Below are positions 25,903 through 34,379 of a stretch of 64,000 nt of DNA, piece by piece. The translations under genes were made by a program, and so were the position numbers. The stretch lies in assembly GCF_002917105.1 (NCBI RefSeq), contig NZ_PQFZ01000001.1:248001-312000 (forward strand), written 5' to 3'. The notes under the pieces were generated by a model, which saw only the letters and a list, made by a program, of their open reading frames with translations, was not told the DNA's origin and ran no database searches. The stretch is from Allobosea psychrotolerans. GTDB lineage: Bacteria > Pseudomonadota > Alphaproteobacteria > Rhizobiales > Beijerinckiaceae. How positions within the stretch are numbered: the stretch's first letter is position 1; each line of letters starts with the position of its first letter.

Positions 25903-26487
25903 ATGGGTGAAACCGGTATCAAAGTCGTTCCGCTGACGCCGGAGCACTGGCCCGATCTCGAAGATCTCTTCGGCCCCAAAGGGCCCTGCTATGGCTGCTG
26001 GTGCAATCACTTCCGCATGCCGCAGAAGCTGCGCATGCCCCTGCTGGGCGAGGGCGCGCGGCTGCTGTTCGAGGAGCGGGTGCGAAAAGGGCCGCCGCCC
26101 GGCTTGCTCGCCTTCGCGGGCGACATGCCTGTCGGCTGGCTGCAGGTCGGCCCGCGCGCCCATATTCCCGAATGGAACAACCCGCGCCGCGCCTCGACGC
26201 CGCTGCCGGACGCGCCCGCCGAAGATGAGCGCAATTGGGCAGCCTCCTGCTTTTTCGTGCGCAAGGGCTTTCGCGGCAAAGGCGTGACCGCCGATCTGCT
26301 CGACGGAGCGATCAGCTTCGCGCGTGACAGCGGCGCACGGCTGCTCGAGGCCGCACCGATGGATCACGAGTTCAAGCGCAGCAACGAAGGGCTCTATGTC
26401 GGAGCCGAGCGTGTCTTCCTGCGGGCGGGCTTCAGCGAGGTCGCGCGGCAGAAGGAAGGTCGGCCGCTGATGCGCCTGGTCCTGTGA
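25903..26487 (+). CDS. GNAT-family N-acetyltransferase
   Basis: 194 residues with a strong AGAGGAAGAGAGG site before the ATG at 25903. The C-terminal half shows the GNAT core: ASCFFVRKGFRGKGVTADLLDGAI (acetyl-CoA pyrophosphate loop RGKGV near residue 125) and LEAAPMDHEF. The N-terminal GPCYGCWCNHFRMP with three clustered cysteines is shared with a subgroup of GNAT proteins found beside transporters. Acceptor substrate unknown. Confidence 0.88.
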   Translation: MGETGIKVVPLTPEHWPDLEDLFGPKGPCYGCWCNHFRMPQKLRMPLLGEGARLLFEERVRKGPPPGLLAFAGDMPVGWLQVGPRAHIPEWNNPRRASTPLPDAPAEDERNWAASCFFVRKGFRGKGVTADLLDGAISFARDSGARLLEAAPMDHEFKRSNEGLYVGAERVFLRAGFSEVARQKEGRPLMRLVL

Positions 26488-26494
26488 CGGCTTC

Positions 26495-27352
26495 TCAGGC
26501 GCCGGCGAGAATGAAGTCTCGGATCGCCCGGTCGTAGCGCTCCGGTTCATCCTCCACGATGCCATGGCCGCAATCGGCGAAGCGCTCGAACCGAGCGAGG
26601 CCGGCGGGACAATGCTGCATGATCTCCTCATTGAAGGCGATCGGGGTGATCGGGTCGGATTCTCCGGCCATGACGAGCACTGGGCATCCGATGCAGCCGA
26701 GCGCCTCGCGGAAATCCATGCGGCCATGCTCGTTGGCTGGGCCGTTGAACCATTGGCCGGTCTCGTTGCGCAGGATGGCGCGCTGGACCCAATCGGGCGG
26801 CCCGCGCCGTTTGGTCCGGTAGAGCGGGGCGCAGCGTTCGAGATAAGGCGCGCGTGTTTCTGGCGAAGGATTCGACCAATAGGCTTCGGCGATGCGGCCG
26901 GCCTCCGGGCCGCCGAGCCTCTCGAATGCCTCATAGATGGCGGGAAAATCGACTTTCGCCGCCGTGCTGATCAGGATCAGCTTGCCGGGATGATCTGGAT
27001 GGCGCGTGGCGTAGGACTGGGCCACGAAGCCGCCGAACGAGGTGCCGAGCACGATGGGCTTTTCGATGCCGAGCGCGTCGCAGAGGCCTTTCACGTCATC
27101 GCCCCATTGCGCCAGCGTCCAGTTTTCGCGCGGACCGTCCTCGCTGCGGCCGCAGCCGCGATGGTCGTAATAGACGATCTGCGCGATGTCGCTCAGCGTG
27201 GAGAAGGCGGGTTTGTAGAGGCTGTGGTCGGCACCGGGACCTCCATGCAGCAGGATCAGCGTCGGCTTTTGCCGCATGCGTGGGCCGTCGGGCACCAGGG
27301 CCAAGCCCTCGACGTCGACATACAGCCTGACGCCATTGACCTTGACGAACAT
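26495..27352 (-). CDS. Alpha/beta hydrolase, prolyl-iminopeptidase-like
   Basis: 285 residues. ILLHGGPGADHSLYKP near residue 33 is the HGGPG oxyanion-hole motif of prolyl iminopeptidases, YYDHRGCGRSE follows, the nucleophile elbow is GTSFGG near 105 and the catalytic His lies in FADCGHGIVEDEP near 265 with Asp in GESDPITP. It cleaves an amide or ester in the cytoplasm; true iminopeptidase activity is unproven. Convergent with the GNAT gene, leaving 7 bp. Confidence 0.9.
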   Translation of the reverse strand: MFVKVNGVRLYVDVEGLALVPDGPRMRQKPTLILLHGGPGADHSLYKPAFSTLSDIAQIVYYDHRGCGRSEDGPRENWTLAQWGDDVKGLCDALGIEKPIVLGTSFGGFVAQSYATRHPDHPGKLILISTAAKVDFPAIYEAFERLGGPEAGRIAEAYWSNPSPETRAPYLERCAPLYRTKRRGPPDWVQRAILRNETGQWFNGPANEHGRMDFREALGCIGCPVLVMAGESDPITPIAFNEEIMQHCPAGLARFERFADCGHGIVEDEPERYDRAIRDFILAGA

Positions 27353-27431
27353 GGCCGCGCTCCCTTGCCTCAGGCGATGGAGCGACGATAGTCACGCCCC
27401 GGATTCGCTCAAGCCCGCGGCTCCGTTGTCA

Positions 27432-27536
27432 TTAGAGCAATTTCCGATCCGATTGGATCGTTCAATTGCTCTAGATCTTTGTTTTAACGCATTTTCTTCA
27501 CGCGAACCGGTATCCACTTCGCTCGAAAATGCTCTG
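27432..27536. repeat. Intergenic repeat, family C, copy 1
   Basis: A hairpin (AGAGCAATTTCCGATC ... AATTGCTCTAGA) is followed by TTTGTTTTAACGCATTTTC and ACCGGTATCCACTTCGCTCG, ending GAAAATGCTCTGA. The same layout recurs at 58147-58252, and its AGAGCA..GAACCGG..TGCTCT core appears in short form at 56240-56286. It ends 12 bp before the DapB-like start codon. Confidence 0.85.
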
Positions 27537-27548
27537 AGGAGCCCATCC

Positions 27549-28352
27549 ATGATCCGCATCACGCTCGCCGGCTGCACCGGCTGGGTCGGCAAGGCGCTCG
27601 TCGCGGCGATCATGGCCGCGCCCGATCTTGAACTGGTCGCCGGCGTCTCGCGCAAGGCGGCGGGGCATGATCTCGGCGAGGCGGCTGGGCTTTCCGCCAA
27701 CGGGCTGCCGGTGTTTGCCAGCATGACTGAAGCGCTGCGCGTGCCCTGCGATGTGGTGATCGACTACACCAAGCCCGACAGCGTGAAGGGCAATGTGCTC
27801 GCGGCGGTCGCGGCCGGACGCCATGTCGTCGTCGGCGCATCCGGCATGACGGGCGAGGATTATGCCGAGATCGATGCGGCGGCGAAGGCTGCGGGCGTCG
27901 GCGTGCTCGCCGCCGGCAATTTCTCGATCACCGCGACATTGCTGCGCCGCTTCGCCCGCGAGGCGGTCAAATATGTCCCCGATGTCGAGATCATCGATTA
28001 CGCCTCGCCCTCCAAGCCCGACACGCCGTCCGGCACCGGGCGCGAATTGGCCGAGACGCTCGGGGCCGAGCGCATGGCCGCGACCTCCAAGCCGGTATCC
28101 GAGCTCGGCGGCGTCCGCGAGACGCGCGGCGGCGCGATCGGCGCGCCTCATCCGGTGCAGGTCCATTCTGTGCGGATGCCGGGCTTCGTGCTCTCCTGCG
28201 AGGCTGTGTTCGGGCTGCCCGATGAGCGCCTGGTGATCCGCCACGATGCCGGCACCTCGGCGGCGCCTTATGTCGGCGGGACCTTGCTGGCGGCGCGGCG
28301 GGTCTCCGATCAGACCGGCCTGAGGCGCGGGCTCGACAGCCTGATGGGCTGA
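27549..28352 (+). CDS. DapB-like dihydrodipicolinate reductase homologue with altered active site
   Basis: 267 residues with the DapB fold: N-terminal dinucleotide loop GCTGWVGKAL near residue 8, VVIDYTKPDSV near 69, GASGMTGED near 96 and the substrate loop KPDTPSGTG near 156-164. The canonical catalytic pair in E-x-HH-x2-K is replaced: residues 152-153 are Ala-Ser where E. coli DapB has His159-His160, while Lys156 and PSGT are kept. Annotation pipelines would call it dapB, but a change of reaction or loss of activity is possible. The ATG at 27549 follows a GAGGAG site within reach. Confidence 0.8.
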   Translation: MIRITLAGCTGWVGKALVAAIMAAPDLELVAGVSRKAAGHDLGEAAGLSANGLPVFASMTEALRVPCDVVIDYTKPDSVKGNVLAAVAAGRHVVVGASGMTGEDYAEIDAAAKAAGVGVLAAGNFSITATLLRRFAREAVKYVPDVEIIDYASPSKPDTPSGTGRELAETLGAERMAATSKPVSELGGVRETRGGAIGAPHPVQVHSVRMPGFVLSCEAVFGLPDERLVIRHDAGTSAAPYVGGTLLAARRVSDQTGLRRGLDSLMG

Positions 28353-28498
28353 TGATGCCATTGCGAGGAGGCCGCGCCGCGCAAAGATCGATAACTGGCT
28401 AAATAACTGATATTATTTGATTTAAATGCGCTCTGTTAACCGCTCGTTCGTCCGGCTCTGCGAAACCTCGCGCCAATCCGGCGAAAGTGGCTTTGGCG

Positions 28499-30175
28499 AT
28501 GCGGCGAGTGGGTTTGACGGCGAAGATCACGCTGCTGTTTGCGCTGCTCGGCGTTGCGGCGGGGCTTGGCCTGGTCAGCGCGGTGAAGGGCCTCGACGAG
28601 GTGCGCGAGATCGACCGGCAGGCCTTCACCAGCCTGGCATTGGCGAACAAGGCCGCCTTGCTCTCGAACCGGGTGGCGAATGCCTCCTTGCTCAGTCAGT
28701 TCGACGAGACGGCAAGCCCGCGCTCCGTCGAGGCGGCGCTCGATACGCTCGACGGCGCGGTCGATCTCGTCGATGCGGCGCGGGCAAGCCTGCTCTCGGC
28801 CTTGCCGGACGCGATCCGCCAGGCCAACCCAACACTCGACCCGAACATCCACACCTTCATCGCCTTCAAGAAGGACATCGTCGAGATCGGCCGGCGTATC
28901 TCGCCTAAAGCCGCCTTGCTCGAAGCGAGCGCCGATGCGGCCCGCGAGAACGTTCGCCAGATCATCTCCGTCACCTCAAAGCTCACCGACGATCTCGACA
29001 AGCGGGCGCAGCTCAGTGCCGCGCAGGCGGGTGCGCTGGCCCAGGCGCTGCGCCTGCGCGCGATCGTGACCGCGCTGTGCCTGCCGCTTGGGGGGGCGTT
29101 GCTGGCGGTCTATCTGCTGCGCACCCATCTGACGCGGCCCCTGCGCGAATTGATGGCGGCGATCGGCGTGGCGACCTCCTCATCGCAGGTCATCGAGGTG
29201 CCGCATACGCAGCGACGCGACGAGATCGGCCAGCTCGCCCGCACGGTGCGGACATTGAGCGAGGTCCGCGCCACGCTGGTGACGCGCGAGGCCGAGGCTG
29301 ATCTCGCACATTCGCATGCGGGCGCACGGACGCAGGAACTCGGCCGGATCGCCGAAGCCTTCGAGGACAGGATCGGCGTCCTGCTGGCCGATATCGCGGG
29401 GCTCAGCGAGGTGCTGCATGGCGCGTTGCAGGAAGCGGCCGTGCGCGCCCAGCAGGTTTCGGCGGCCTCGGGCACGGCGGCGGCTGCGGTCGAGGGGGCC
29501 GGTGCGGATGCGCGCGGCATCACCGAGGCGGCCTTGCGGCTCGAACATGTCGTCGGGCAGATCAACAGCGAGGTCGGCCGAGTTTCGCAGACGGCCTCAG
29601 CGGCGAACCGGGACGCGGAGGGCGCCGTCCATCTGGTCGGCCGCCTGACCGAGAACGCGGCGCAGATCCGCGACGTCGTCGGCCTCATCGAGGCGATCGC
29701 ACGGCAGACCAATCTCCTGGCGCTGAACGCGACGATCGAGGCGGCACGCGCCGGCGTGCATGGGCGCGGTTTTGCCGTGGTCGCCAGCGAGGTCAAGGCG
29801 CTCGCCGGCCAGACGGCCGATGCGACGGCGCGGATCGTGCGCCGCATCGGCATGGTCAACAGCGCCTTGTCGGACGCGGCCCAGGCGGTCTCAGGCATCG
29901 TCGCCAGCGTCGGCGCGGTCGAGCAGACCAGCACCGAGATTTCGACCATGGTCGGTTCGCATGCCGAACTGCTCGGCTCGCTCGGCGACACCGTCGCGCG
30001 GATCTCCTCCGTCACGGGTGCGGCCGCCGGCGCCATGGCCGAGATCGCCATGGCCAATGCGCAATCGGTCGCCCAGGCCGATATGGGCGCAGCCGGCGCT
30101 CGCGACCTCGACGCCCGCATCGCGGCGCTGCAGGGCGAGGCCGAGGAGTTCGTTCGCCGCTTGCGCGCGGCCTGA
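28499..30175 (+). CDS. Methyl-accepting chemotaxis protein
   Basis: 558 residues. One membrane helix near residues 7-27 ([17 protein letters not shown]), a periplasmic helical sensor of about 160 residues, a second helix near 190 ([19 protein letters not shown]), a HAMP domain and a cytoplasmic signalling domain whose hairpin tip [20 protein letters not shown] is near 405. It relays ligand binding to CheA/CheW. The start may instead be GTG at 28487. It lacks an obvious C-terminal CheR-tethering pentapeptide, ending RRLRAA. Confidence 0.93.
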   Translation: MRRVGLTAKITLLFALLGVAAGLGLVSAVKGLDEVREIDRQAFTSLALANKAALLSNRVANASLLSQFDETASPRSVEAALDTLDGAVDLVDAARASLLSALPDAIRQANPTLDPNIHTFIAFKKDIVEIGRRISPKAALLEASADAARENVRQIISVTSKLTDDLDKRAQLSAAQAGALAQALRLRAIVTALCLPLGGALLAVYLLRTHLTRPLRELMAAIGVATSSSQVIEVPHTQRRDEIGQLARTVRTLSEVRATLVTREAEADLAHSHAGARTQELGRIAEAFEDRIGVLLADIAGLSEVLHGALQEAAVRAQQVSAASGTAAAAVEGAGADARGITEAALRLEHVVGQINSEVGRVSQTASAANRDAEGAVHLVGRLTENAAQIRDVVGLIEAIARQTNLLALNATIEAARAGVHGRGFAVVASEVKALAGQTADATARIVRRIGMVNSALSDAAQAVSGIVASVGAVEQTSTEISTMVGSHAELLGSLGDTVARISSVTGAAAGAMAEIAMANAQSVAQADMGAAGARDLDARIAALQGEAEEFVRRLRAA

Positions 30176-30200
30176 AGCCCATCTGTTTGGAAACTCCGCG

Positions 30201-30321
30201 AGCCCTCATCCTGAGGAGCCATTCCCCTGGGAATGGCGTCTCGAAGGATGCTCCAGGAGGCTCCGGAACCATCTGGAGCATCCTTCGAGACGCCGCTGCG
30301 CGGCTCCTCAGGATGAGGGCT
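30201..30321. repeat. Palindromic intergenic repeat, family A, copy 2
   Basis: AGCCCTCATCCTGAGGAGCC (30201-30220) and its complement at 30302-30321 enclose GTCTCGAAGGATGCTCCA and TGGAGCATCCTTCGAGAC. Same family as 13204-13332, in which the arms are identical but the terminal loop and side-stem sequences differ. Confidence 0.9.
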
Positions 30322-30415
30322 GGAATTTCCAAATACGCTCTGAGGTCGCGCTTGCCATTCCGGCGCGACTCGCGGCGTTGTGCGGCATGATCCGGATCCG
30401 CTCTTTTTCCCGCCG

Positions 30416-31507
30416 ATGAACTGGTCGCCGCAGCAGGATGCCGCGCTGACCGCGGTCGCGCGCTGGCTCCAGGCCGGCGATCCGCAGCTTTTCCGGATGT
30501 TCGGCTATGCCGGCACCGGCAAGACTACCTTGGCGCGCCATATTGCCGAGGCCGTCGACGGTGACGTCGTCTTCGCCGCCTTCACCGGCAAGGCCGCGCT
30601 GGTGCTGCGCAACAAGGGCTGCGTCGGCGCGCAGACGATTCATTCATTGATCTACCGCTCGCGCGGCGTCGAGGAGGAAAGCCCGACCTTCGTGCTCAAC
30701 CGCGAGAGTGTTGCTGCCAAGGCCAAGCTGATCATCATCGACGAATGCTCGATGGTCGACGAGGATCTCGGCAAGGATCTGCTCTCTTTCGGCACGCCGG
30801 TGCTGGTGCTGGGCGATCCGGCGCAGCTTCCCCCGGTCAAGGGCGGCGGCTTCTTCACCGAGGTCGAGCCCGACATCATGCTGACCGAGGTGCATCGCCA
30901 GGCGGCCGACAACCCGATCGTGCGGATGTCGATGATCATCCGCGAGGGTGGCCGGCTCGATGTCGGCGATTACGGCCAGAGCCGCGTCATTCGGCGCGAT
31001 GAGGTGACGCCCGAGATCGTGCTCGGCGCCGACCAGGTGCTGGTCGGCATGAACAAGACACGGCGCAACTACAATGCCCGCATGCGCCAGCTCATGGGCC
31101 GCACCGAGACCGTTCCCGTCGCCGGCGAGAAGCTGGTCTGCCTGCGCAACGACAAGAGCAAGGGCCTGCTCAATGGCGGCTCATGGATCGTACAGGAGCT
31201 GAAGACCTCGAAGAAGGGGCTCGTCACCATGCGCGTGACGCCGGAGGACGACACCGGCGGCAAGCCCGTCAAGGTTTCGGTTCTGCCGAATTTCTTCGAC
31301 GGCACCGAGGATGAGGTGCCCTGGGAGCTGCGCAAGCATACCGACGAATTCACCTTCGGCTACGCGCTGACCGTCCATAAGGCGCAAGGCTCGCAATGGG
31401 ACGACATCGTCCTGTTCGACGAAAGCTTCGCCTTCCGCGAGCACCGGGCGAGGTGGCTCTACACCGGACTGACGCGGGCGGCGGAGACGATCACGGTGGT
31501 GGTGTAG
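30416..31507 (+). CDS. RecD-like AAA family DNA helicase
   Basis: 363 residues, a compact superfamily 1B helicase. Walker A GYAGTGKTT near residue 29, Walker B LIIIDECSMVD near 105, GDPAQLPPV near 137 (motif III), and C-terminal GYALTVHKAQGSQWD and YTGLTRA (motifs V-VI) are intact. It lacks the long N-terminal region of RecD/RecD2, resembling the short Dda-like forms with a UvrD_C_2 end. It would unwind DNA 5' to 3' in the cytoplasm. The 5' side abuts a family A repeat. Confidence 0.92.
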   Translation: MNWSPQQDAALTAVARWLQAGDPQLFRMFGYAGTGKTTLARHIAEAVDGDVVFAAFTGKAALVLRNKGCVGAQTIHSLIYRSRGVEEESPTFVLNRESVAAKAKLIIIDECSMVDEDLGKDLLSFGTPVLVLGDPAQLPPVKGGGFFTEVEPDIMLTEVHRQAADNPIVRMSMIIREGGRLDVGDYGQSRVIRRDEVTPEIVLGADQVLVGMNKTRRNYNARMRQLMGRTETVPVAGEKLVCLRNDKSKGLLNGGSWIVQELKTSKKGLVTMRVTPEDDTGGKPVKVSVLPNFFDGTEDEVPWELRKHTDEFTFGYALTVHKAQGSQWDDIVLFDESFAFREHRARWLYTGLTRAAETITVVV

Positions 31508-31518
31508 GGGTGGGCCCA

Positions 31519-31746
31519 ATGCCGAAGATGACGATGTCGGAGCCCGATGAAAGCGCGACGGCCGCAGGCGCGGTCGACCTTGATCTCGCCGATATCGACG
31601 AGAGTTCGTATCTGCGATTGGTGGGGTCGACACTTTGCGAATGGCGCAGCGCTGCCGACGCGGAAGCGTATGACGGCCTTTTGGAAACGATCGGCGTTGC
31701 CCCAAGTCGCGACGTCATCCCGGGCTTGACCCGGGGTCCATCATAG
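31519..31746 (+). CDS. Small acidic hypothetical protein ending inside a repeat
   Basis: 75 residues starting at the ATG at 31519, 11 bp after the helicase stop, with several Met codons nearby (31528, 31534). The chain is acidic (SEPDESATAAGAVDLDLADIDESSYLRLVG) and continues CEWRSAADAEAYDGL. The last ten or so residues (RDVIPGLTRGPS) are encoded by the family B repeat, which also supplies the stop, so the natural end may have been altered. I do not recognise a family. Confidence 0.5.
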   Translation: MPKMTMSEPDESATAAGAVDLDLADIDESSYLRLVGSTLCEWRSAADAEAYDGLLETIGVAPSRDVIPGLTRGPS

Positions 31747-31795
31747 GGATCGACGGCGCCTTACGATGGATCCCGGGTCAAGCCCGGGATGACGT
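31712..31795. repeat. Palindromic intergenic repeat, family B, copy 1
   Basis: ACGTCATCCCGGGCTTGACC at the left is the inverse of GGTCAAGCCCGGGATGACGT at the right, with extended arms to GGTCCAT/ATGGATC. This is the classic Hyphomicrobiales form; related copies are at 37134, 54322 and 60725. Confidence 0.92.
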
Positions 31796-31849
31796 AGTGT
31801 TTCCGAACTTGACCAGTTTTGCCGCTACGGATTCTCTTGGAGAATCGCC

Positions 31850-32620
31850 TCACAACGCCTGCGCCGTCGTTCCCTTCGCCACGATCGGCCCGGTCGGGCG
31901 GCCGGTCGGCGAACCTGTCGCCGGCTCCAGCGTGATCTCGAAGAGCTGATCCTTGCCGAGCGGGAGCTGGTCGAGCCTCAGCTTCGTCGTGCGGGCGCGC
32001 TCGATCAACCCGACCGAGCGCGGGCCGACGGCGCGATCCCAGAGCGTCCAGATTTCCAGCGCCTTGCCCTCGGGCACATGGATCGCCTGCAGCGGCACCA
32101 TCTCGACGCGGCCATCGGCGAAGGTGTTGACCACGGCCGCCGCGACGCTGGCCTCGGTCAGCAGCACCGCGACCATGACCGGCTGGCGCCTCGCCCGGTC
32201 GAGCGCCCCGTCGAGGCCGATGGCGAGCGGGATGGCCGCGAGCGCTCCGGCGAAGGCCGCGCCGCGCCAGACGAAAAGGCTGTTCCACCAGGCCGACAGG
32301 CGGCTGCCGGCATAAGGAGCGGTCTTGCGCAGGATTGTCGTCGTTGCCGCTCGCGCCGGGGCTGCGTTCTGCGCCAGCGTCGCCAGTTCGGCTTCGATCC
32401 GGCTCCATAGGGTTGGCGATGGAGCAAGCGGTGTTGCCGTCGCGTCGATGCCGGCGAAATGGCGACGCCAGCTTTCGACGGAGGCAGCGAGCTCGGGATC
32501 GCTTTCGAGCTGCTGCTCGAAGGCGGTGCGATCGGCCCCCTCGATCAAGCCGAGGACATATTCGCCCGCCTGGGCCGTGCGCTCGTTGGGCGTCAGGTTC
32601 ATCTTGGCGGAGGGACTCAT
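31850..32620 (-). CDS. Anti-sigma factor (RskA/anti-sigma-K type)
   Basis: 256 residues. An N-terminal zinc-less anti-sigma domain (AGEYVLGLIEGADRTAFEQQLESDPELAASVESWRRHF), one membrane helix near residues 115-135 (WRGAAFAGALAAIPLAIGL) and a periplasmic RskA domain with GKALEIWTLWDR. It holds its cognate ECF sigma at the membrane until released. The start codon at 32620 overlaps the sigma stop as ATGA, so both are made in equal amounts. Confidence 0.93.
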   Translation of the reverse strand: MSPSAKMNLTPNERTAQAGEYVLGLIEGADRTAFEQQLESDPELAASVESWRRHFAGIDATATPLAPSPTLWSRIEAELATLAQNAAPARAATTTILRKTAPYAGSRLSAWWNSLFVWRGAAFAGALAAIPLAIGLDGALDRARRQPVMVAVLLTEASVAAAVVNTFADGRVEMVPLQAIHVPEGKALEIWTLWDRAVGPRSVGLIERARTTKLRLDQLPLGKDQLFEITLEPATGSPTGRPTGPIVAKGTTAQAL

Positions 32621-33180
32621 CCGAGGCACTCCTTCAGCGAGATCAGCGAGCGCCTGATCCAGGATTTCACCGTGCCGATCGGCATGTTCAGCCTGCCGGC
32701 GATCTCGCCATGGGTCAGGCCCTGGACGAAGGCGAGCAGCACGATGCCGCGCCGCTGCGGCGGCAGCGTCTCGAGGCACGTGCGCAGGGCTTTGGCGTCC
32801 GACAGCTTCGACATGATCGTCTCGGGATCGTCCTCTTCGCTCGCCATTTCCTCGGCGACAGGTTCCTCACGCGTTTCGGTGCGCTTCTCGTCGCGCAGGA
32901 TCGAGAGCGAGCGGTTGCGCAGGATCGCGTAGATCCAGGTCAGGCCGCTGCCGCGCTCGGGGTCGAACCGCGCCGCATGCCGCCAGATCAGGACAAAGGC
33001 GTCCTGCACCGCCTCCTCGGCCAATGCGCGACGCTTCAGCAAACGCAGCGCCACACCCAGCATACGCGCGGACTCGGCATCGTAGATGCGCCGGAGCGCA
33101 GATTTATCGCCGGAAGCACAGGCGCGCAGCGCGGATTCGATCTCTGCAGCCTTCGCCGTCAGCGTGGCGTCGCTCGCCAT
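32617..33180 (-). CDS. ECF-type RNA polymerase sigma factor (SigK/RpoE4-like)
   Basis: 187 residues with sigma region 2 (RIYDAESARMLGVALRLLKRRALAEEAVQDAFVLIWRHAARFD) and region 4 (LPPQRRGIVLLAFVQGLTHGEIAGRLNMPIGTVKSWIRR). It directs RNA polymerase to stress genes when its co-encoded anti-sigma factor lets go. It is divergent from the DUF4394 gene, 197 bp away, a likely regulon member. The region between contains an inverted repeat at 33251-33291. Confidence 0.95.
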   Translation of the reverse strand: MASDATLTAKAAEIESALRACASGDKSALRRIYDAESARMLGVALRLLKRRALAEEAVQDAFVLIWRHAARFDPERGSGLTWIYAILRNRSLSILRDEKRTETREEPVAEEMASEEDDPETIMSKLSDAKALRTCLETLPPQRRGIVLLAFVQGLTHGEIAGRLNMPIGTVKSWIRRSLISLKECLG

Positions 33181-33250
33181 TCCGGTCTCCCTTGCTGGCG
33201 CAACGCCCTGCCGGCCGTGGCCAGCCTCTTGTTACACATCTGGGGCCGCT

Positions 33251-33291
33251 GCGGATGCGCCAGGATTCTTTATTTTTCCTGCCGCATCCGC
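33251..33291. promoter_or_regulatory. Inverted repeat between sigma factor and DUF4394 genes
   Basis: GCGGATGCG (33251-33259) and CGCATCCGC (33283-33291) are perfect inverted repeats around an AT-rich 23-base centre containing TTCTTTATTTTTCC. It could be a regulator site or a hairpin; I cannot assign a sigma-specific promoter with confidence. Confidence 0.35.
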
Positions 33292-33377
33292 AAGCGGCAA
33301 CGCAGCGTTGTCGCATCCGAGTGCCGCGGCCGAACAGAGGCCGACGGCACCGGAACAGACAACCGGAGGATAACGGC

Positions 33378-34172
33378 ATGGACCGCAACACACGCCTTGC
33401 ACTGATTGCTTCGACGATTCTTGGCGCATCCCTTGTCGCGCCGCTGGCTGCCCAGGCCGGCATGCTGGCCGTGCTCAGCGGTGACGAGACCCTGACGATG
33501 ATCGACACTGCGACCCTGAAGGCCGGCAAATCGATGAAGGTCAGCGGCATCACCGGCAAGATCGCCGGCATCGACGTGCGGCCGGCCGACGGCATGCTCT
33601 ATGCGCTGACGACCGACGGCACGATCTATACGGTCGATGCCGCCGGCAAGGCGACGATGAAGTCCAAGATGGATACCGTGCTGTCGGCCGGCGCCATGGC
33701 CACCGTCGATTTCAACCCGGTCGCCGACCGCATGCGCGTCATCGGCTCGGACGGCACCAATCTTCGCGTCAATGTCGATGACGGCAAGACCACCGTCGAT
33801 GGCAAGCTGAAATTCGCCGAGACCGACATGCACAAGGGCGAGGCGCCGATGATCGTCGGCGGTGCCTATATCAACGCGGTGAAGGGCGCCAAGGAGACGG
33901 TGCTCTATGACATCGACGCCAAGATCGGCGCCCTGATCAAGCAGGCTCCGCCGAATGATGGCGTCCTTGGAGCGGTCGGCAAGCTGGGTGTGATGCCGAA
34001 AACCATCGCTTTTGATATCGAAACAGCGGCGGACGGAACCAATACCGGCTGGCTGCTGGCGGATGGCGCCCTGCACAAGGTCGATCTCGCTACCGGCAAG
34101 GCCACGACGGTTGGGCAGCTTACCGGGTTGACCGCGCCTGTGCGTGATATCGCGGCGCTTCCGGCGTCGTAA
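33378..34172 (+). CDS. DUF4394-domain secreted protein
   Basis: 264 residues. Signal peptide MDRNTRLALIASTILGASLVAPLAAQA, then repeated beta-propeller-like strands typical of DUF4394 (MLAVLSGDETLTMIDTATLK, GIDVRPADGMLYALTTDGTIYTVD, VDFNPVADRMRVIGSDGTNLRVNVDDG). The ATG at 33378 has a CCGGAGGAT site. Function is unknown; it acts outside the cytoplasm. Its position opposite the ECF sigma/anti-sigma pair is common for this family and suggests envelope or oxidative-stress control by that sigma. Confidence 0.9.
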   Translation: MDRNTRLALIASTILGASLVAPLAAQAGMLAVLSGDETLTMIDTATLKAGKSMKVSGITGKIAGIDVRPADGMLYALTTDGTIYTVDAAGKATMKSKMDTVLSAGAMATVDFNPVADRMRVIGSDGTNLRVNVDDGKTTVDGKLKFAETDMHKGEAPMIVGGAYINAVKGAKETVLYDIDAKIGALIKQAPPNDGVLGAVGKLGVMPKTIAFDIETAADGTNTGWLLADGALHKVDLATGKATTVGQLTGLTAPVRDIAALPAS

Positions 34173-34207
34173 GTCCGGGACGACCTGATCCGGCCATTCG
34201 GTAGGGC

Positions 34208-34230
34208 TGCCGCCTCGCAAGGGGCGGCGG
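34208..34230 (+). terminator. Hairpin after the DUF4394 gene
   Basis: GCCGCC (34209-34214) pairs with GGCGGC (34223-34228) across TCGCAAGG; followed by GGTCCTTCTC instead of a T run, so factor-independent termination is uncertain. Confidence 0.35.
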
Positions 34231-34379
34231 TCCTTCTCATGGTTCGGTCGCTGGCCCGGACGTGAGACAAGGACGTCGATGTCGCCATCAAATGGCGCGA
34301 TGTCCCCCAGCTTTTCGCCATTATTTGCATCGACCTTGTATCATGATGTTTCGGTCGAATCCCGATCGGAGATGCAGAT

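Noticed and set aside
28353-28498. Possible tRNA or small RNA before the chemoreceptor gene
   Set aside because: The AT-rich stretch near 28380-28430 looks like a promoter region; no cloverleaf or strong hairpin could be formed.
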